Position numbers and translations under genes: made by a program. 36,579 bases of DNA. Source: an uncultured Bacteroidota bacterium (GTDB taxonomy: Bacteria; Bacteroidota; Bacteroidia; Chitinophagales; Chitinophagaceae). The stretch covers positions 1-36,579 of the forward strand of contig CAIKZP010000110.1 of NCBI GenBank assembly GCA_903831935.1. The letters run 5' to 3'. Positions 36,301 to 36,579 of the stretch are shown here, in pieces (position 1 is the stretch's first letter; every line of letters starts with the position of its first letter). Below the pieces are notes generated by a model. It saw nothing but the letters and a program-made list of their open reading frames with translations, made no database searches and was not told where the DNA came from.

Positions 36301-36579
36301 ACATAAGGCACAGTAACATTTGATGATGTAGTGTTAATTAAATTGTCATTGATTAAACTAGAAGTACCTGAAATGGCAGCTGTACCAAGGGTTGCAGCTC
36401 TACTCCAAGACCAAACATCGTAAGTTAGCGGAATATAAGATACTGCTGTAAAATTAATATTATTTCCATAACCAGTGGATATTGGATTCCATGTTGATGT
36501 AGAATTGCTAATTGTGGGTAATGGCAAAACATTAACTGTGATTGTGTATTTAACTCCTCCATTATCAATAACTGCAAAA
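30348..36579 (-). CDS. giant PKD-like repeat adhesin with type B T9SS signal (5' end outside window)
   Basis: The frame is open to the right edge of the window: bases 36528-36579 continue it with protein-like sequence, and no start is visible, so the gene is partial. At least 2,070 residues are present. More than fifteen PKD/Ig-like repeats of ~80-100 residues are seen, most opening with CSGTxFxxxP or a variant and holding a conserved W (FTWANP, FSWARDS, YTWNTP). Two or three larger repeats near the visible N-terminus are almost identical (see tandem repeat). After a PKD-like segment (KWNFNGEDSSNN), the last ~90 residues are a gliding-motility-type C-terminal domain: FIPKSFSPNGDGVNDVLYPY, FGKLMFETKNSTDGWNG and a final KTGNVLLIR. 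This directs export by the type IX system and surface attachment. The downstream PorP/SprF gene is 1 base away. It likely works in adhesion or gliding. Confidence 0.92.
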   Translation of the reverse strand, partial: FAVIDNGGVKYTITVNVLPLPTISNSTSTWNPISTGYGNNINFTAVSYIPLTYDVWSWSRAATLGTAAISGTSSLINDNLINTTSSNVTVPYVVNMVAQNGGCTSTQTLTYTIYPTPLISDATRYDTLSSGNPISFTPKTQLTGSVFTWANPLTTGLTGGTSALIAAKSSNFNQTLTNTTTNPVNTVYNISPNFQYGSVTCTGPTFQVFINVNPNIANSFCSGTTNDLSTVLGISGTGKTFKWTLGTVSSTVTGAVPSSTLLPAINQKLTLSGTTIGTVTYNITDNSGTTYTLVVSVLPTPTISNTVSTWNPISIGCGNNINFTATSSITVNQDGWTWSRAATLGTAATSGTSNLINDNLINTTTASVSVPYIVNMLAQNGCSSTQTLTYSISPTPLISDAIRYDTLCSGNPISFTPKTQLTGSVFTWANPATTGLTGGTAVAIAAKITNFNQTLTNTTASAVNTVYNISPNIQYTGFVCTGPTFQVFVTVNPRPSIATPVNLTTCSGTTFKSSPVTGGSNIVPSTTQYTWTMPQYSDTSLSGGSGLTQAPVQDYFDPPISQTLINKSILPQTATYNVFARAGSCVSLPFDLVVTVNPVPVLSYKDTLVVCSGTPPSFSSLPNLPAGVTFSWTAPQVTPSNSLSGTGITAQTNQATFAPLLNNLKTTSSIANFTIIPNTPQNCPGKPFTIITSVNPVANISTQKIVACSGSNFISSPINVPLNTTYTWNTPSNTTGVFVVNGNQNNYVLGDSTISGNMTYSGVDSGGIATYTITPKSGNCIGSPFNLLVTVRPLPSVSTASKIACSESPFSSSPTSNLTNISTLYTWSLPAVSPLNSILGASANSSPAQSITQSLIDTTNNIAQATYTVTPIALGCTGKPFTFIAIINPTPNFSNKDTIICPGYPFAMNPSPLPFITSYTWDSPVFNIQNAVLGGQSQSTPLPSFSQVLTNTTNSIDVMATYKVTPRYGDCVGKPFSIIVTVKASPYITDTLSSTVCSGNAFSVKMPKNLPLGSLYYWDDPTYSNGITGGSAQPVLQANVSQTLRNINSDTSSGNAYYSVTPVANGCQGNAFVVKVLVKANSATLTSPLSLPALCSGSTFNYTPISNFPGTAFSWVRDSMPGLQNQTGSGYSDINEILNDTIGDPLLVKYRFSLMYNGCVNLKTQVVSVTINPKPALGSSLRPTAICSGNTFNYTPVSSTRDATFSWSRSYVAGITEPLTSGDNSVSEMLHNATLNLVQVPYVYTLTANGCTNQQTVYEIVNPVLSISDMTSPVCSGTNFKIVPSNVVNAEFLWTAPTLANGLTGGIENNIIPINGITGTITNLSDTPSIATYNVRPIIPGATTGGCLGNPFKLSVVVNPIPVLSSPSSLPAICSSTPFNYIPTSKTPGTIFSWARDSIVGISNKPSKGSYIINETLVDSTINPVVVNYKFKTTFNGCTDSTQSVTFTINPAPIVPDQKITICSGTTFTLPTDLEPLRTTYTWANPSIVPNNSLTSFTAKSTAQSAIIDSLNNLSLSNANAIYTIKPFNATCSLQPFNVTVTVKPISLIGDQVVNTCNGLKMIVTPKGTPTNTMYRWVFSDFNPSFALSGYTTNDTLFQSSITQILLNSGNSIVNANYLITTSTNGCIGKPFQLKAIVNPTPIVKITGAGTVCSNALDTINLSFTGTGPWSISYIDNKDNLLTQVSGFTNANSFFVQPSLPNTANYIYSIKHVNDAFCSRDTTKAIPTLASITQVLRKLPSDTIYAPNGQLICLAQFQPMVISPLAKSYQWYFNDSILLNATSVNFNAYNQGFYSAKVTDDYGCSNMTVNKIKMVDLKNFGIYFTNDSINCINTMKQFLNNSDTSSIRNIKWKWNFNGEDSSNNYNALTNFKKPGLKKISLTATIPTCTYSISKDSLINISFPIQPVKLPTVSTNAGKQTVLNARVFEARKYKYSWQPTWGLDFLNVNNPIFNYNKSQNYFISMTASDGCVTVDTISVKVFDSAIVNIFIPKSFSPNGDGVNDVLYPYLAGMKSLTYLKIVNKFGKLMFETKNSTDGWNGISYGEKQPMDAYMWIAEGIDNNGNIVQKTGNVLLIR
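35101..36579 (-). repeat. ~840-bp tandem duplication inside the adhesin gene
   Basis: Two copies of a ~280-residue, three-domain unit follow each other with a period of 837-840 bp (for example ATTGGATTCC at 35641 and 36481; GGCCCTGTAC at 35131 and 35968). The residues just before the window edge (VIDNGG..YTITVNVLPLPTISN) match the end of the third domain (ITDNSG..YTLVVSVLPTPTISN), so the array continues beyond the window. The 3-bp shift comes from one extra Gly codon. DNA identity is high, indicating recent duplication. Confidence 0.85.

Noticed and set aside
1-36579. tRNA, rRNA, CRISPR array, insertion sequence or attachment sites
   Set aside because: No cloverleaf, rRNA segment, spacer-repeat pattern, transposase or flanking duplication was seen on reading both strands; subtle cases could be missed by eye.

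Overview
The window looks like a chromosomal segment of an uncultured or environmental member of the Bacteroidota, most like the Chitinophagales/Sphingobacteriales. The evidence is AT-rich DNA, a PorP/SprF outer-membrane protein next to a giant protein ending in a type B type-IX-secretion (CHU_C) domain, an exosortase, Bacteroidota-style Rhs cores with a YYPFGL motif, promoter elements of the TAnnTTTG kind, and weak or absent Shine-Dalgarno sequences. No rRNA, tRNA, CRISPR array or transposase is visible.

Layout. (1) 1-4333: an accessory island of three tandem toxin/immunity-like modules. The first two are orphan Rhs C-terminal cassettes, one with an HExxH metallopeptidase-like tail and one with a JAB/JAMM-like tail, each followed by a small exported protein. 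The third is a glycine-rich membrane-active-like toxin plus partner, both broken by in-frame stops. (2) 4386-9339: housekeeping genes: an FAD-dependent UDP-galactopyranose-mutase-like enzyme, an ElaA-type acetyltransferase, and uvrA with a long palindrome in its promoter region. (3) 9509-12347: a methionine-branch unit. A promoter, SAM-I riboswitch and intrinsic terminator precede a cystathionine gamma-synthase-type enzyme and homoserine dehydrogenase; a PAP2 phosphatase follows. (4) 13002-17573: an M28 peptidase, a lone CBM48 protein, a GH127 glycosidase and a RimJ-like acetyltransferase.

(5) 17588-24426: the most unusual part. A tightly packed six-gene operon encodes a PqqD-like RiPP recognition element, a CarB/PylC-like ATP-grasp ligase, a fold-III PLP decarboxylase-like enzyme, a urea-transporter/M23-peptidase fusion, a YaiO-like outer-membrane barrel with TPRs, and a secreted TPR protein. 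Direct repeats on a 20-bp period precede it and a 16-bp terminator hairpin follows it. The gene content suggests synthesis or tailoring of a small amide or peptide-like molecule coupled to inner- and outer-membrane components. I know of no described pathway with this set.

(6) 24405-26697: on the minus strand, an exosortase, a four-TM partner and a membrane-anchored AraC-type regulator. (7) 26870-36579: a stand-alone response regulator, a GH51 arabinofuranosidase, then a PorP/SprF-like protein paired with a very long PKD-like repeat adhesin that runs off the right edge and contains a recent ~840-bp tandem duplication. GH127 and GH51 together suggest use of arabinose-containing plant polysaccharide.
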